This document shows positions 1 to 14,039 of a stretch of 64,000 nucleotides of DNA, in pieces. Numbering within the stretch: position 1 is the stretch's first letter; each line of letters opens with the position of its first letter. A model generated the notes under the pieces. The model searched no databases, was not told where the DNA came from, and worked only from the letters and a program-made list of their open reading frames with translations. The stretch is taken from assembly GCA_029224185.1 (NCBI GenBank), contig CM055189.1, positions 24,085,070 through 24,149,069 of the forward strand. The letters run 5' to 3'. The position numbers and the translations under genes are program-made. Source of the DNA: Karalla daura (lineage: Eukaryota > Chordata > Actinopteri > Chaetodontiformes > Leiognathidae).

Positions 1-3000
1 TCACTACTTGTAAAGGATTTCTTAAAAGGGGGACAGACACACAGGTTTGTCATTCAGATGCATGCCCAGGACTTAAGAGACACACACACAGAGAAGGTTC
101 CTGTTCTCTCACGCTTCCCGCCAGGGGAACATTCCTACGCTTTCATTTAGGCCAGTCCCTGCTCTGCCCGACCTCAAGTGAGGGATCAGAAACTTGTACT
201 ATAAAACATGAGCGTCTATTGAGAGCTACGTTGGACATACATAACGATGTCATGACAAAGACCTACAGGCGTCAATCCTGTTGTGGTTTTATTCCTTTGT
301 CGCTGAAAGGCAGACGAATCCTGACCACCCTCTGAGTTCAGCAGTGGAACGTCCCAACATGCAAAACAAAAACCTGTTAAGTGTATTCTTGTTGCTCTGT
401 TGCTGCACACAGGCAACAACAACGACGACAAAACAACACAATGGCACATCATACCTTCTGTCTGCGTGTCGTTTCTCCCGCGGAGAAGTCATTAATCACA
501 GCTAAACATCTCAAATCTTCCAAGAATTAAACAAAACATCGCACCTTTGTGCGTGTTTATGTAGAAATCTAACAGCCGCCGCTACAATGCAGCAGGCATG
601 GAATTACAGAGCACATGTAGCTGGCAAAACAAATTTGCAATTCTCCTTGTCTATTCCCAAACCCCCTGTGTACTGCGCGTGCCCTCTAGAGACAGAACAA
701 ACAGCGGTTAAGATGTTTAAAAGGCTTTGCTTTCTTAGATACCTGAGCAGCTGAATACCAATAGACCGCTCCAACATTAAGGGGGAGTGGTGACAAGGTA
801 CTACATTCAGAGCTGGTGGGGGAAATGCTAACTCCTCTGGTTTCCTCAAGGGCAAAAATGTGCTCAATCCCTCTGTGTGTGGGTGTGCGTCGTGTGCACA
901 CATGTGGCTCGTTCTGCTCAGCCTGCATGCCGAGGCAAACGCCGAGGCCCCACAAGTGTGCTATAGTGTGCGCCGCAGCCCCTTCCTCTGGTGCTGCGCA
1001 TCCCACTGATTTCTAAAAGGTCACTGTCATTATTGTTGCTTAGCAACCTTGTATGTGGAGCCATACGTGCACACTGTACGGTAATTGTGGACGAGCGTGT
1101 GCCGAGCGGCGGTAAGATCAGAGCGATAAGATGGAGTGTGAGATGAAGCGGATAGATGCCGGTCATTGATTAAACACACGCTGCTCACGCACGTATGCAT
1201 GTATGCTCGCCATTTCTTTTCTGCTTCAAACGCCCCGGTGCGAAAAAAAAGACAGCAGCTGAAATTTGAGGGAAAAAAAAAGTTTTTTGTCTTGGCCGCG
1301 GTGGAAAAGACAAAAAGAGGAACGAGGCGAGAGGGATATTTTTCAAATAAATGATGATGTTGCAGAAGCTGCCTCTGCCTCACTGATTGATTTCAGGCAC
1401 TATGTGTAGGTGCAGCATCAGTGTGTTGTTGCAGATCGCCGGTTTATGCTCGTTACACCAAAGAGCCCCGACACATAAAAAAAAGTAAATAAATAAATAC
1501 AAATACTTGGATGGACGAAATGCATTTTGGAGGTTTATTCTTAAAAGCAACTGCTATAAGAGTTCGGAAGCAGCGGTGTACAATTTAACTTGGCTGTCAC
1601 AACCATTTGCAATGCAGTTTTCCACATGTTCATTCCGTAATTTCTTGTGTTAAGAGTCATTTTTACCGTGCAGGTGCTGAGTTCACATGCGATGGGCTAA
1701 CAGAAAATGACACTCACACACACTGCAAGCGGCTAAGCAATCCTGCAAATCATGTCGACATACAGTGGTTTTGAACATGATGCACCCACACCCTGCGCCC
1801 GTCGACTTCCTTACAGAAAAAAAGTGACACGATTAATGCTCCTCTGCTCTGTGACCATGACCCACGGCAACCCTGAATCTGTCTCTCTCTGTCATGCCTG
1901 CTTTAATCTGGAAGGGGTGAATCGATGTTTTGCTTCATCAGTTTTGGGACAGGGGCAACCGAAGACTGGCGGTCCTGTGAGTGTTTCCCAAAAAGAAAAA
2001 AAAAGTGTTTGAGTCACTCTACAGGTGAGCAAGTCCATTGGTAACAGGTGGCAGGATCGTATTTGGCAATGAAAAGGAACTCCTGGAAAAATTCAGACTC
2101 ATGGGTGCAGCTGATTTGCAATTGATTGCATTGTGTTTTTATTTACTTTCTACAGGGCCCCTTCTCTCTGGGAAAAACAGTGGTTTAATGAAGGTTTACT
2201 TTTTTAGGGGGAGAAAATACATTAAAGACATTCGGAAGGAAGCATCCTCAAATAGATTCCTCCTGAATGCCTGGGTTTATTCTGCCTCCACAGACTGGTG
2301 TGTATTCTGCTTTGGAGTTGAAATTTTCTCTTTTTTTTGCATGTTGTCTGATGATGTCCTCCTGAGTCTGGCTGGAAGCCGGCCTGCGTTATTATACAAT
2401 GATAAAGCCAGGGTAAGGTATGTACAGAGCTCAGTATAGAGGCAGAGTGATCTCTGAGTCATGTCCCATTTGTGGAGGTTGATGGATTTCCCCCTTGCTC
2501 TGCTCCCTCAGCTCAGTGGGGAGAAGGCAGGGCTGATAAGGTGATTTATCTGCACCTTTCCACCTCCTGTAATGGATGGCACATCCACCTTTCCCTGAAA
2601 CTTCCTCATCTCACAGCTGCACCCCCTCTCTCACGAAGAGGTGTGAGAGAAATGAAACAGACATGCAACACACACACCAAAAATGAAAACAGACTAACCA
2701 GATAGTGACTTCTTTTCCTCACTTTCTCATTAAGGTTAGGGGAGTGTGGGAACATGACACTTAGCACTTTAAAGCCACTAAATCACCCTCTGACGTGAAG
2801 CAGAACCAAAATATTGGCTAGTTCTTGGCTTGAGCTCGGCGAGTCTGGTGTTTTGATTGATTCCTTAATTCCTTCAGCGTGCCCCGCTCCTTTGGGCTCC
2901 TGCCCTGCGTTTTCCTTCCATTGCTTCAAGGGCTGGGAAAAATGGCGGGAGCGTCAAACATAGATATGGAGAACAAATAAGGATTTGTTAGTGGTCTATT

Positions 3001-4937
3001 ATTCACACAGTGTATGCTGCCCTCATTAAGAACTTATATAGTAATAAATGAACAATCCTTCCTGCCAGTGTCCTCAACATCAGATCAAGTGACAAGAGTG
3101 AAAATGAGTCCTTCACTCTTCCCTCAGTAAGATAAAATCTGCAGTACCAACCTCTGGACTGTACTATGCATGTGTGCACTTTAGACGTCATAGGAAAGGT
3201 TTAATGTCTGTTGTGGAGCAGAGCCTCCAAAACACTTTCACCGGTGACAAGAAATGAAGCAAAGTTTCACACAAACTGCATGTGTTAGATAGAGGTGGTG
3301 GGCCATGGGGGGATTTTATTTTTCTTCAGTATGACACACACTTCTTTCCCATCCATTTAATAAGGGGATTTCTCTTGTTTCACTAATACTCTAACAGAAT
3401 GAGTGTAAGACAGACTTAACAGGGAATATATAGTATAGACCAATAGCTGACAGTATTTTCCACACCTACAGGTAGTGTGGTAAGTGTGACAACTGCTCAT
3501 TTATTGAAAACTATGCAGAAGGATGATACTGTAGTCATGGCCTCAAAAACCGTTATTTTTATTTTACTTTTTTTATTTTTTGTATTTGAAATGACCATTT
3601 CGAGAACAATAAAAATTTGCCTTGTTGTAAAATGTGATTGTGTTGACGTGCATGATTGTAATTGTGCCTTGACTGATCAAATGATTAAATATGAATGAGT
3701 AAAAACAAGAAAGTGGCTTGTCTGAGCATTAGTCTTAACACATTTCTCATCATGCAGTGCAGCATCTCTGCAGGGATAGAGACCAGGGATTCCCTGCATG
3801 TCCAACATAGAAGAGCCGTTCCAATGAATAGAACAACTTTTTACACCTTTTATACAACAGTCCAGTGGATTATTTTTTAACCTGCCCTGTTAAATGATTC
3901 AACAGTTTTTGTATGCCTTGGCAATTTTAAAAAGGCAGCAGGTAACTAGCTTACTGACACTAAGCTTGTAGACATGGTGACCAGCGCATCCACTTTAAAA
4001 AGTTCACACAGTACACTAACTGCCCCTGGAGTAACATGGCTCATCACAAGCATGAATGCTCAATGAGACATTAAGTTCATTTTCCTTTCATTTTTGAATG
4101 TCCCCTTTTCTCTGCAGTTGCTAACCAATAAGCTAACGTTTTCAGGATTCAACGTGCAGCGAATGGCAGCACTTGAGCCACTGCTGGCGTCCTTCTGAGC
4201 AACTAATGTATCTGAGGCCAGATCTGTGCCCTCCTCTGTAAACAGCTCCTCAGTCTTCCATGCATAATTATTATTTCTTACACCACAGAGAGGATACCAA
4301 TTAACCTCGGCGGTCAGCGTTAGAAACACAGCAGCGTGCCGTCGGTTTCTGCCTCGGCGCCTCGGGCCTCTGGCTGACTCACCTATGTTTTAACAGTAGC
4401 GAGGAAAGGGGGCGTATGGTTGAGGAGGAGGAGGGAGACAATCAATAGCAGATCAAAGCATTTTAGCTTACCTTGGGCTGCAGCGCGCGCTGGAGAGAGG
4501 CGCTATAATCAGCAAAGACACTGTTTACTCGCCAAGCCTTCCCATGGTGGGATGGAGGACTCCAGGCGCTGCGTATAGCTGGGCTGTGTTCAACCACCTA
4601 TCTGAAATTAGAGAGGGAAATAGAAGAGAATGATGTAAAACAACAAGCTGCTTTATAGCAGGGTTTATACTGGGGCCTTTTCAGAGAACACAGCAGAATT
4701 CTCAACATTTTTCCACGCTGGCTTGATAATAACCTAGACTAGAGCACTTGCTCCCCGATATTAGGGAACAGGACTGTAAATCTGCACATATGGATTGTGG
4801 TTTAGCATTTCTGCATGCGTGGATTTTCTTGGGACAAAATGGTTGATAAGACAATCTTATGAAAAACAAGCACAAATTGAAGAATCACAGAAAAAGTCAT
4901 CAAGATACGTAAGAATACGAGAAATCAACGGTCGCTA
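1..4937. other. intergenic, no gene recognised
   Basis: AT-rich non-coding DNA. Open frames reach only 133 codons (2038-2439 +) and show no domain or plausible splice structure. A-runs occur near 1242-1280 and 1477-1500, and there is a GC-richer patch at 4330-4570. I see no RNA gene or recognisable transposon here. Confidence 0.5.
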
Positions 4938-5103
4938 TATCAGGTACACCTTGCTGGTACCGGGGCAGGACCCCCAGGTGCCCATCAGATCTAGGCTACA
5001 TGTCTAAATGCACTTAGTCGCTGCCATGTTATTGGCTGATCAGATGTTTAGGTTAATGAGCAGCTGGACAGGTGCACATAGGAAAGTGGCCAGTCAGTGC
5101 ATG
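4938..5103. mobile_element. internally deleted Tc1-like transposon remnant
   Basis: The left 50 bp (TCAGGTACACCTTGCTGG, then a GGACCCCC segment) and the right 110 bp (CTACATGTCTAAATGCA, GCTGCCATG, ATTGGCTGATCAG, then GGACAGGTGCAC and AAAGTGGCCAGT) match, from memory, the two ends of an abundant fish Tc1-like element. The transposase body between them is missing, leaving about 165 bp. The terminal motifs GGTACACCT and AGGTGCACAT are an imperfect inverted repeat. Confidence 0.6.
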
Positions 5104-5157
5104 TAGGATTCAGTATTTCGCATGATTATTGTATTATTATATTATTATATACAGCTT

Positions 5158-5292
5158 AGATCTGCTGGTGGGGCCACAAAAGGCATCAGGATTCCTCAGT
5201 GTCAATAGCAGACCATGAATGTCTGCACAGAATTCCATGACAAACTGTCTAGCAGTGGGTATTTCAGTGTGGACCAGAGTTGGAAGGGGAAT
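5158..5292. repeat. degraded teleost interspersed repeat fragment
   Basis: Phrases such as CATCAGGATTCCTC, CCATGAATGTCTGCACAGAA, TTCCATGACAAACTGTC and ATTTCAGTGTGGACCAGAG resemble a high-copy teleost repeat that I know as containing CATGAATGTCTGTACCAAAT. It lies about 55 bp after the Tc1-like remnant. The class is uncertain. Confidence 0.45.
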
Positions 5293-7314
5293 TTCTGTCT
5301 TATTTTCTCTCTTTAAACCTCAATTTAACTGTGAACTTCATTTGACATGTAGACAGAAATGAAGCTACCTGAGGTGTTTTTACCATTACATCCAGGATAC
5401 AGGACCGTGTCAAGCAGGGTCCATATTCATTGTACATCTCTGATGTTTTTTTAATATCTCCTAGATGCATTTATTTAATGTCAGCCAACCATGTTTTCGA
5501 TAGCATCACGTAACATTCAGGTGCTTGCAAGTAAATGAAACTGACAGCAGAAAAGAAAAAACTCTGATATAAATCCCAAAGTTTGTTCTAAGCAGAAGCT
5601 TAAAGGTATAAATGAAAGTTACATACATTGGCACTCAACCTGTTGTTCAACTCCCTGGTGACGGACCTGGAGAGTTTTTTACTCTGGAAGTTTACAGAGA
5701 CCAACTCAACGTAGCATAAATGAATTATTTTGAGTCTCTGTGGGATTGAAGCAGGTCTGAGGGAGTAGCTTTCAGGCGCTTCAGCAGACACAACTCACGG
5801 TCATGTCCTTCAGAGGACCTGGCCCAGACTCAATGTCTTCTCACAGCCTGAAGCACTGAATGATCCATGACAGACATCACTTAATGTCCTGGTTGTTATT
5901 AAAAGTGTCTGATTAAACCGAAGGAAAACAAATCTTGCTTGAGATCATATTTTCTTAAACAACAGAAAATCATCTGCACTTTGCCTGAGCTGAACATAGC
6001 TCAGGCAAAATATGTCAAGGATTCTGAATAACTATTTCCCTTATAACGGCGTTAAAAACATTTTATCTCTCATTCTTTCATCATTAGTATCTGCCTCATT
6101 AGTGGACTCAGTTGTTTACCTTGGAGAGTGGAAGCAAAAGTCAGCCACATGGAGGTCTCGTCTTAGTGATCCACATCCGCTGAGTGGACGGCTGGCTGAG
6201 TGACATTGACCCGTGACACCACCCTCCCTCCACTGCCACATCCTCCAAGCTGTAAAAAGCATGTCTGAGACAAGGGTGGGGTGGGGGCAGTGATGGAGTG
6301 AAATGGCAGAGAGGAAGAGGGGGAGGAGGGGTGTTATACTGAGTGTCCGTGGAGAGAAGACCAAAGTGTCCATTGGATCAGGTCCTGGACTCCTGTGTTG
6401 GAGGGGGTGCAGGAAGCGAGACTAGTAAATCACCTGTTTTCTGCCTCTTTTATTTCCCCTTTGTGGTTATTGTCATTTTTAACTTGTGTCCTCTTTTGGT
6501 CCCTAGGATTGCACCTGCTCTCTCCAAGATGACTGACCACACACCACACGTGTCGCAGGCCTACCAGACAGGGTAAACCAGCAGTGATTTAGCAAACAAG
6601 CGCTCAATCAATGGTGCACTGAAGCGTGTAACACATGCCAGTCAAAACCTATTACGTTCAAACAGCCCTCTCCAACTTCCACTCCACTGGTCCGACCCTT
6701 GGGCTGCTAGCCGGAGAGACTGGCCAGAGGACAGCCACACTCTTATGATGTCATACACTTTAAAGAAATGGTGCTTATTGGCCACGCATGTGGCCGTATC
6801 ATTTCACATTTTTGACTTGACAAAGACAGTTGGTTATGTATCGGATGGTTGAAAAATGTGCCAGGCCTGCAAGATTAAATCATAATGGATCACTGACCAC
6901 TGCACTGTAAAAAACTATCAGTAAAAAGAAATCTTGTACAGGCCATGATTGGTGAATTCTACTTGTCTTAAGAGTTTAGAGAAACGTGGATTGAAAGTAT
7001 TTTTTGAAAGCATTTTTGAAAGTAAAATGCAATAAACACCCAAGCTTTATGCAAGAAAGAAATTAAACAAGCAGGCTGATTTTGGCTGAAACCACAGTAT
7101 CGCAATGTCTGTCCTTTACAGATATTTGAGTTAGGATTTGCTAATCAGTCAGATTGTGCCAGCTGTTTGTTGATGTTAGTAGACAATAATGTACAAGCTT
7201 CACTGTGTAGAGGAGGAGGAAAGTAAAACATTCAAGATAATATATTGGTATAATTAATATTATTATTTATTCACTGACCATCAGCTCAAATAGTGAGGAG
7301 GCCGGCATCACCTT
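5293..7314. other. intergenic, no gene recognised
   Basis: It holds a purine-rich stretch at about 6280-6340 and an AT-rich end with the Brn3-type core ATAATTAAT at 7250-7258. The short frames at 6116-6373 (-) and 6343-6576 (+) have no recognisable product. Confidence 0.5.
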
Positions 7315-7431
7315 GTGCATTACACACACACACCGGCATCTACGCTTGCACGAGTGCAAAAGCCAAAGCATGCACCAACCCACACACGCAGGCATGCACA
7401 CAAACACCAGAACACACACATAGATGCACAA

Positions 7432-7473
<42 letters not shown>

Positions 7474-7480
7474 ACGAGGC
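7315..7480. repeat. (CA)n microsatellite with CA-rich flank
   Basis: An imperfect CA-rich lead-in runs into pure (CA)n at about 7435-7468. Frames reading HTHTHT on + and CVCVCV on - across it are artefacts. Confidence 0.9.
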
Positions 7481-10240
7481 AGACTGCAAGCAAGCAGGGT
7501 TTTTGTGTAGCACCACATGCGAATGAGGCTAAAAGAAGTGAAATGAACCCTTTGAGTCAAAGAGGAGCTTGGGGCGTGCTGCAGGCAGAGCTCAGTCAGA
7601 GAGGGAGCTTGGCAGGCAAATGCGCCTTCTGTTGACAGCTTCCACTGAACATCTAATGGCAAGAGATGGGGGCCCACAACCGCTTTCTTCCATGCCATTG
7701 GTTTCCCATTTCGTTGCATTTAGTAGGGCGCCTCTCAGCGCATTTGCAAATATGTCAAGTCACCATTCATATTTTACAGTTATTAGCATTGTCTCTCCAT
7801 TTTTGTTTTGTTTGAGCGACACTGTTTTTCTTCTTCTTTCTAAGGAAAGTTCTTTGTTTCAGCTCTTTTTCTGCTCAGACTTAGAGAACAGGGCTAGGCA
7901 CTGATGCCTTAGAGACCGGGTAGTTTTTTTAGAGAAGGGGTTTATGTATTCTTTATGATGTGATATACAGCCCGGGAGAGGGAACATTGGGTAAGAACAT
8001 ACCAATGCCAGGCTACGTTCTCAGCATGATACGAGGATGAAAATGATATGAGAATATCTGAGCACTTGCTCTCTTTCTGTCAATACCTGAGGCTGCTATT
8101 GTAACTCATTGGGCTATCGAGACTTTCAAGGTGCTCTTGCACAATTTCCACTTATTTGGGGAAGCATAAAGCAAACAGAGACAGCTGAGAGCAGACATGG
8201 GTTTCGGGTCACAGCCAGCTCTGTGCTAAAGCACTGCACCTAAATATATCACAAAGAACAAATTCATTTGTAATTTACTTAGGATCAAACGTGAAATGTG
8301 CAATCAATATTTTTGAAAACGAAATTCAAAGAAATTCCACCCCACAAAGTTTCACTCAGCTCCACAAAGAGTAGTTTGGGTGTCTTTGAGCTCACTTTTC
8401 TGTTCTATTTGGTTGCATGTCTTCATTAGTACAGTATGTCAGTATAACAACAAGCTCTTCACATGTAGCAAATCAGACAATCCTCAAGACATAGCTCTGG
8501 AGAGCCAATGACAAAATGACAATGCATGATAACTTCCAATTCTCTCTTTTATAAAGACTGTCCTGTACATTTATTGAAATCTCGGTAGCTCTGCTCTCAG
8601 TCATTAAGCATTTCAATCTGTCTCTCTGCGTGTATGTGTATACGGTAAAGAATGACATCATTACCTGGAGGTACCCTACGCTCGGCTCTCGTCCTCTGTC
8701 TCACAACCTTTAGATGAAAGGCCACATCTGTAGCAATATTCCAATTAATATTTCCCCCTCTAAACTGTCCATACATACATCACCTTGATGTGCCCACTGC
8801 TTTGAATGCACTGAAGCAAGAAAGGACTTTTCTTAATGCTTGAAAATGATAAACATGTTGTTCCTTGGCTATCTAATTTGCTGTGATGGCATTAATCAGT
8901 GTTGCACGGCGGGCGACTGCAAAGCGGAAAGGACAAAATGAACCAGCACATTAGTCAATGAGAAGAATGATGCATTAGCTGTTCACTCATAAAGTCATTG
9001 AGTGGGGAAATTAGAGAAAGGACTTATTGTTCTCGGCTGAGTCCCCCTGTTAGCATTGAAGTCCAGAACAAAACCAGGTGTTTTTGCATCCATACGTCCA
9101 ACATGTTGGATGGTTTAAAACTGCTGGTGTCTGTGTTTTCACTGCCAGAAAATGAAACAGTCATTCCTCAGCATGTCCTCCTCTTAAAATGTGTCTGACT
9201 GACAATTCAACTAACTGATTTGTAAGAAACTGACAGCAAACTCACTCCTGTCACACAGGTAGCTCTCACCTCACTCTAAATACCCACTCATTGTCAAATC
9301 AAAATCATGAAAGTCATATAGAAATTCATCAAAATTGTAACCAGAATTATTCTGTTCTATTCTATTCTAAAATGTGAAGACACAAGCTGAAGTGACTGAC
9401 CACCACAAATACAAATTGATACAAATACATGGTGTGTGTTACCTGAACTTCCAAGATGAGACAATGTAGACAATGCAGAGGAATATTGTCAGATATGCCC
9501 AGGATCAACTGTAGTGATGGTGGGGAATCGTAAATTTTTAAAATTGTAAGATGGCTTATTATACATACATATATACATACATACGTACATACATACATTA
9601 TTCATATCTCTGAGAGATATCCTGCTTTCCTTAAAACCCGTAAATTAAAGTGGTAAATGAGTGGTGATGGGCACATTATTTTTTATTTGACACTGATGTC
9701 CATGTCTGTGATTTAGTTTTGAAGAGCAGATTAAGAATTTTAACCAGCATTTCTTTATTAAAAGGTGTAACACAAATTATGTTTTATGATGGTCATCATT
9801 GTGGATTACGTCTATCTGATACAAACATTGCTTTTTTATCAAAATAACAAAACAACATTAATTTCTCAACCATTTGAGAGCATTAGATTCACCTAATTAC
9901 CTAATTAATTCACCTCTTATGTAAAAGTGTTCCTGTCAAAATGCCTTTAAAGATGAATGAGTGTTTGAGAAAGTCTGAGAAAGGGAGCAGGAGGAAGATA
10001 TAGGAGGAGCAGACATAGAGGGAAAACCGATGGGCGAGATGGAGAACGGCACATAGTACAGATTGTTGGATGGACAGAACAGTTGGAGGAGGAGTATGGA
10101 GGTTTCAGAAAAAGGAGGAGAGTGGGGGGACGGAGCCAGACCTCTAACAAGTGATTATACTGAACCCCCACCACCCCCACCCCATTTCTTCCCCTCAGGG
10201 CATGGGGACAAGAGAGCAGCAGGCTGGCAGTCTCTGCATG
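7481..10240. other. intergenic, no gene recognised
   Basis: AT-rich, with a palindromic ATTTGCAAAT at 7742-7751, a (TACA)n microsatellite at about 9558-9599, and purine-rich sequence at 9950-10135. No coding signal. Confidence 0.5.
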
Positions 10241-10262
10241 TGCATGTATGTGTGTTTATGTG

Positions 10263-10341
<79 letters not shown>
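10241..10341. repeat. (TG)27 microsatellite with (TGCG)n tail
   Basis: Pure (TG)n at 10271-10324, then about four GTGC/TGCG units to 10341, preceded by imperfect TG and TATA sequence. Overlapping CVCVCV and HTHTHT frames are artefacts. Confidence 0.95.
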
Positions 10342-11457
10342 ACCCTGCCTGTTTCAGCATATTGTGCCCTCAAACACAAAAAGATGATTAGTGGGATTTT
10401 CTGTGGGCTGAACAGCATGCCTTTAAGACTGCGACAGCTGGTAAAGGATGTTCAAGATGAAATGGTCCTGGGGTCTCCTCGAAGCCATCCCAATTGAAGA
10501 AAAGACAGAGAATAAAAAACCAAGAAACGAGTAACGGCTGCTCTATTCATGCTCCGTGTTGCATATTCCTATGAAGTCAGCTCTCCCAGGTCGCTACGCA
10601 TCATCACTGTGACAGACAGGTTTAGGGACATGAAAACATCTCCACGTTTCACACACTTTCTCTGTCACAAGCACGTGCATTTAGGTATGTAGCAGTGCTT
10701 AAACACACACGCACACACATTGAGGTGTCCCTTTGGCCCGGAGGTTAAACAAACCTATTGACTTTAATCAAACTAAACACTTACAGTCAGGCTTATATTA
10801 AAACAAGGGAGGGAATCTCTGCATTCTCTCAAAGCTCATATAAATCCAACCAACAATATCTATTTATTCCTTTATGCAATATGCCTTTAATAAACATAGT
10901 GTCAGAGGGAAACCAAATCATCCGCGGCTGAGAGCATGTAAGAAAATCAATTAAAATGAAGTCACGGAGCTGGCCGCCCAATTGTCTGTGGCAGTTATTT
11001 GATATAATATGGTTAATACTACTGGCTGGGTAAATTAACACAATTTTGCCACAGCAGCGTGTGCGTGTGTGTTTGTATGTTTGTGTGTGTGCATGTGTGT
11101 GTGTGCTGGCGTGTATGTGAGGGTGTGGGGGAGGTGTGAGGGAGGGCACCAGGCTCCCCAGGGACCTCTGGGAGTCAGAGTAACACTTGAAATAAACAAT
11201 AGCAGTAGCTGACCACAGAGGGCTCGGACGCTCGCTGAATCTAGCAGGATGTGATGAAAGCATGGACACACTTTTGGCTGCTCTACACATGTGCAATAAG
11301 TAATTGTTCTCAAATTGACTGAGGTGTGGTTTTAAATGGTACCTCACATAGTTAGCAGTGTTTCAACAAATGTTTTAACAAGCTGCAGGTTATTTGTTAG
11401 CAGGCTATACCCCTTTCTGTGAATATAGCTCGCTAAAATCATGTCAAAATGACTAGT
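10342..11457. other. intergenic with imperfect (TG)n tract
   Basis: Non-coding. It includes a short CA stretch at 10706-10720 and an imperfect TG-rich tract at about 11058-11130. The 172-codon minus-strand frame at 10829-11347 runs through that tract and shows no domain. Confidence 0.5.
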
Positions 11458-11620
11458 TTGTTGTTCTGGAAAAAGTGTTTATTCACCTTGAACAAGAGAT
11501 AGATAAGAGACTGACATCACCTCCATGCTTGCCCAGGAGAAAATAAAAGTAAGGCTGGCAGATGTTAGCTTAGCTTAGCTTAGCAACTGGACAGAGGAAA
11601 GTAGCCACACAGACAGAGTA
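11458..11620. repeat. degraded teleost interspersed repeat fragment with TTAGC repeats
   Basis: The stretch contains GAGATAGATAAGAGACTGAC, AGTAAGGCTGGCAG and four TTAGC pentamers (about 11564-11584), followed by AACTGGACAGAGG. This resembles a common teleost repeat with a TTAGCTTAGCTTAGCAT core. A possible relic on the other strand lies near 37918-37985 (AGCTGTTTCCCTATG, AGTTAGCTAAAC), but it is too diverged to call. Confidence 0.4.
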
Positions 11621-13910
11621 ATTAATATGTACTTAATTTAATCTGATAAATACTGATAAAAAACCTAAAAAAAATAAAGAATCTTGAGGTTCTAGTGTAT
11701 GACTATCTGGCCATCAGTGAACTTCAGGAAGTTGTGTAACGCAACACAATACAATTGTTTTCACTCTGTTTTCTTGGAATACAACACTGGAGCATAAAGT
11801 CCACAGATCAGTGTTGCATTGGATAATCTACAATACATACATTCTGAATTTGTCTGTTTATCAGTTTAATGATTTAATTGACCAAGGAAGTGCTAATTGT
11901 GACCTCTTTGTTTAGAGCTTTTGTTGAATATCTATTAAAAATGCATCATGTCATAAGCTCATCACAGGTTTCCAGTGTAATTCTAATAGTAAAGAATGAA
12001 AGACCTCACTTGACGTCACAAAAATAATGGACTACATGGTCAATATTTCAGTACAATAAGTGGTAGACGCATAAAATTGAAGTAACTCAAATGTACTGTA
12101 AAAAAGTATTTATTTTTAGTAGTATTACTATTAGTATTTGTCCAACTGTTTGGAAGTCAAATCAAACGTTGTATATGAAAATGCTGTTTTGAGCATTCGC
12201 CATCCCCGGATGAAATGATTGAACATTATTAGGTTATGTTAGATTAACATACGCAGGCCGACTAATGCAGTATCTCAATCAAGCCACAGAGCCACATTTA
12301 AGATTTAGGGTTAATTGACTTTTCTGCATACTCTTTGAGAACTTTTAATGACCTGAACATCCTGAAAACCCCGAACATCCCAAATGTACAGCACAGTATT
12401 TATTACACCGGTGTAAAATAAACATAGTAAACAATAAAATGACCATAGAACAATAGCATACAGGGCTGGTGTCCAGTTTAGATAAGATTGTCAAGAGAGA
12501 CTGCAATGAATGTGGAAAATAATCTATTTTTGTGTCTGTTTTTTTTCTGTTCTTTTGAGTTCAGTATTTCTGTGTTGCTCTGCTTCACTTTTCTCCCTCC
12601 ACTTCAACGCTGCTTTTGCCCCGTAATAAGTCTCCATCTTATCAGCGCTCCCTCACTCCCAGTCATGAGCCGCACGGCTGGTCATTGTTGGTGGTGCACT
12701 GTACTGTGATGCATGGACTTCAGCGGATCGTTTGTATGGTGTCGCACAGCGATTGATTCTGCTGATGGTGGAGGGGCGGAGAGGCCGGTGGGCGGAGGGG
12801 CGGTGGCCGGGCCCCCCACGGCCTGCTGAGAGAGGGAGTTGGAGCCAGGCGCTGAGCTGGAGGGCAGTACCGAGGGTCACAACACATTGTTCTCCCCACA
12901 CAAGCCGTCTGTAACCTGTCACACACTTGTAATGGATGTTGAAAGGAAGACTGTGGAGAAAGGAAGGGGGAGGAAGTGGAGGGAGAAAAAAAAGAACAGT
13001 TAGACAGACTTTTGGATTTTTTCTGTGACTGTGACAGATGAGGGATCAATCAGGCCTGGAGACATTAGAAACCAGATGATACCAGTGCATCTGTTTTCTG
13101 GAAAGTAAGTCTGAGGCAGATCTATTATTTGTGCCTCACCTTTTTCCCTTCTTTCAGTTTTTTGTAGGAACGACACAATGCTGTTTAAAATGAAGACACT
13201 GAACAGATCCTTGTAATGATTAGTTTTTCTGGGCTGTATGAGCATTTCTGTCTGAAGACATAAAGATTCTCTTTGCAGTTCATTTCACTGTGTAAACTCT
13301 TTTAACCAGGACCATGATTTTGGGATTTCATAACTTAGGTAAGAAGACAAATCTATACTTCCAGCATTGAGAATTTAAAGCAGAATACCATAAAATATGC
13401 AAGAACCTTATAGACGCTTTTACTATACAGATGATATTCAAGAAATGAATATCCAAAATTTCACAGAGAAAGAAAAATTCACAGCAGTGGAGCTGTGAAG
13501 TGTCTTAGTTGCTTGAAATTGTTTAGCCAAGATTGATCCAATTGACATTATCTTATTTATTAAGATGGTTTGATTTGTTAGCTAGTTTTTTTTTAAGGCA
13601 AATGCAAAAAGTTTCTTCCCACAGTCCACAAGCATGCACTGTTTAGGTGGATTGAAAGCTCTACATTTCCCCAAGGTGCGAAAGTGAGACTGAGTGGTGT
13701 GTGTGTGTGTCAGTTGAAGGACTAGTGACATGTTCGGGGTGTTTTCATCCTATGGGAGCTGGAGATTAGCACCAGCAGTGACTTTCAGCTGAACAGAGGA
13801 CCACGGCGGCCTGGAAGGGAACCAGACGAGAACAATGCAGAGGACGAGCTGAGAGCGAGTGCTCCGGCGGTAAGACAACGGCGGCTCAGTTCATTTCCTG
13901 TGATTTCCAG
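11621..13910. other. intergenic, no gene recognised
   Basis: AT-rich to 12500, then a GC-rich patch (about 12720-12880, with GGGGCGGAG repeats) that could be a small regulatory island. T8 at 13577-13584 and (TG)7 near 13696-13710. The end becomes CpG-containing (13800-13885) with a donor-like CGGCG/GTAAGA at 13868/13869. Confidence 0.45.
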
Positions 13911-14039
13911 AAGGCGATGAAGGCTGAACAACCAGTGACAGATCTGTTGGTCCTGAGAGTATCCCCGACACAGCACGTCTCATCAGCAGCCCCAAAATAA
14001 AGACAGGGAACAGGACACCGGCTGACAGAGGCTCCCCTG
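13911..14039 (+). other. possible non-coding exon bounded by good splice signals
   Basis: A pyrimidine-rich acceptor (TTCCTGTGATTTCCAG, ending 13910) and a near-perfect donor (CTG/GTAAGT at 14039/14040) bound 129 bp. All three forward frames contain stops, so if this is an exon it is untranslated or belongs to a long non-coding RNA. Chance pairing of splice-like sites is common at this scale. Confidence 0.15.
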
